Source: an uncultured Acidimicrobiaceae bacterium
GTDB taxonomy: Bacteria; Actinomycetota; Acidimicrobiia; Acidimicrobiales; RAAP-2
Direction of reading: 5' to 3'
DNA length: 13,577 nucleotides
NCBI GenBank assembly: GCA_937894805.1
Contig: CALAYR010000083.1
Coordinates: 1-13,577 of the forward strand
Part shown: piece after piece, positions 13,553-13,577 of the stretch
Layout: the number at the start of each line of letters is the position of its first letter
Position numbering within the stretch: position 1 is the first letter of the stretch
The notes under the pieces: model-generated
Seen by the model: the letters and a program-made list of their open reading frames with translations, nothing else
Told to the model about the DNA's origin: nothing
Database searches by the model: none
Made by a program: the position numbers and the translations under genes

Positions 13553-13577
13553 AGATCGGAAGAGCGTCGTGTAGGGA
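13553..13577. other. Illumina sequencing adapter remnant
   Basis: The final 25 bases begin AGATCGGAAGAGCGTCGTGT and end AGGGA. This is the standard TruSeq read-through adapter, known from general sequencing knowledge. It interrupts valS at a conserved position. It is an artefact at the contig end and should be trimmed. Confidence 0.97.

Noticed and set aside
13572..13574. Stop codon ending valS at residue 213
   Set aside because: The TAG is part of the sequencing adapter.
1..13577. CRISPR arrays, tRNA or rRNA genes, insertion sequences, prophage or att sites
   Set aside because: No regularly spaced repeats, cloverleaf-like segments, transposase or integrase genes were seen in either strand.

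Overview
The window looks like an ordinary chromosomal segment of an actinobacterium, most likely a member of Acidimicrobiia or a relative. This is inference from protein character, frequent GTG starts, moderately high GC by eye, several promoters that appear leaderless, and an acyl-CoA dehydrogenase next to a Baeyer-Villiger-type flavoprotein. I see no rRNA, tRNA, CRISPR array, insertion sequence, phage gene or integration site. The last 25 bases are not genomic: they match Illumina adapter read-through, so the contig ends artificially inside valS.

Layout. Positions 1-4667 (minus strand) hold a System I cytochrome c maturation operon in the order ccmA-B-C-D-E-F-G. Every junction overlaps, mostly as ATGA or GTGA. 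It includes a 31-residue ccmD and the first 47 codons of ccmG. gmd (GDP-mannose 4,6-dehydratase) lies 22 bases upstream on the same strand and may share the transcript. Divergent from gmd are a GT4-like glycosyltransferase and a TetR regulator (plus strand, 5749-7411). The TetR stop overlaps the stop of a convergent low-molecular-weight phosphatase gene (7408-7944, minus).

Farther right, on the minus strand and read from high to low coordinates, come cysS, a cold-shock protein gene, an acyl-CoA dehydrogenase gene and a type I Baeyer-Villiger-like monooxygenase gene. The cold-shock and dehydrogenase genes each end in a strong 12-bp terminator hairpin. valS begins on the plus strand only 21 bases from the cysS start.

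How the genes work together. CcmABCDE load haem onto CcmE, CcmF is the haem lyase core, and CcmG keeps apocytochrome cysteines reduced; CcmH would be expected outside the window. Gmd and the glycosyltransferase fit surface-polysaccharide synthesis. The dehydrogenase and monooxygenase suggest fatty-acid, ketone or steroid-like catabolism, but the substrate is unknown. cysS and valS are translation housekeeping genes.

The most interesting signals are regulatory. One TAAACTA core may serve as the -10 element in both directions between cysS and valS. Several genes without a Shine-Dalgarno sequence carry a TANNNT box 7-9 bases before the start codon, which implies leaderless mRNAs. A 7-bp inverted repeat sits over the likely dehydrogenase promoter. 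I did not find a clearly new multi-gene system.
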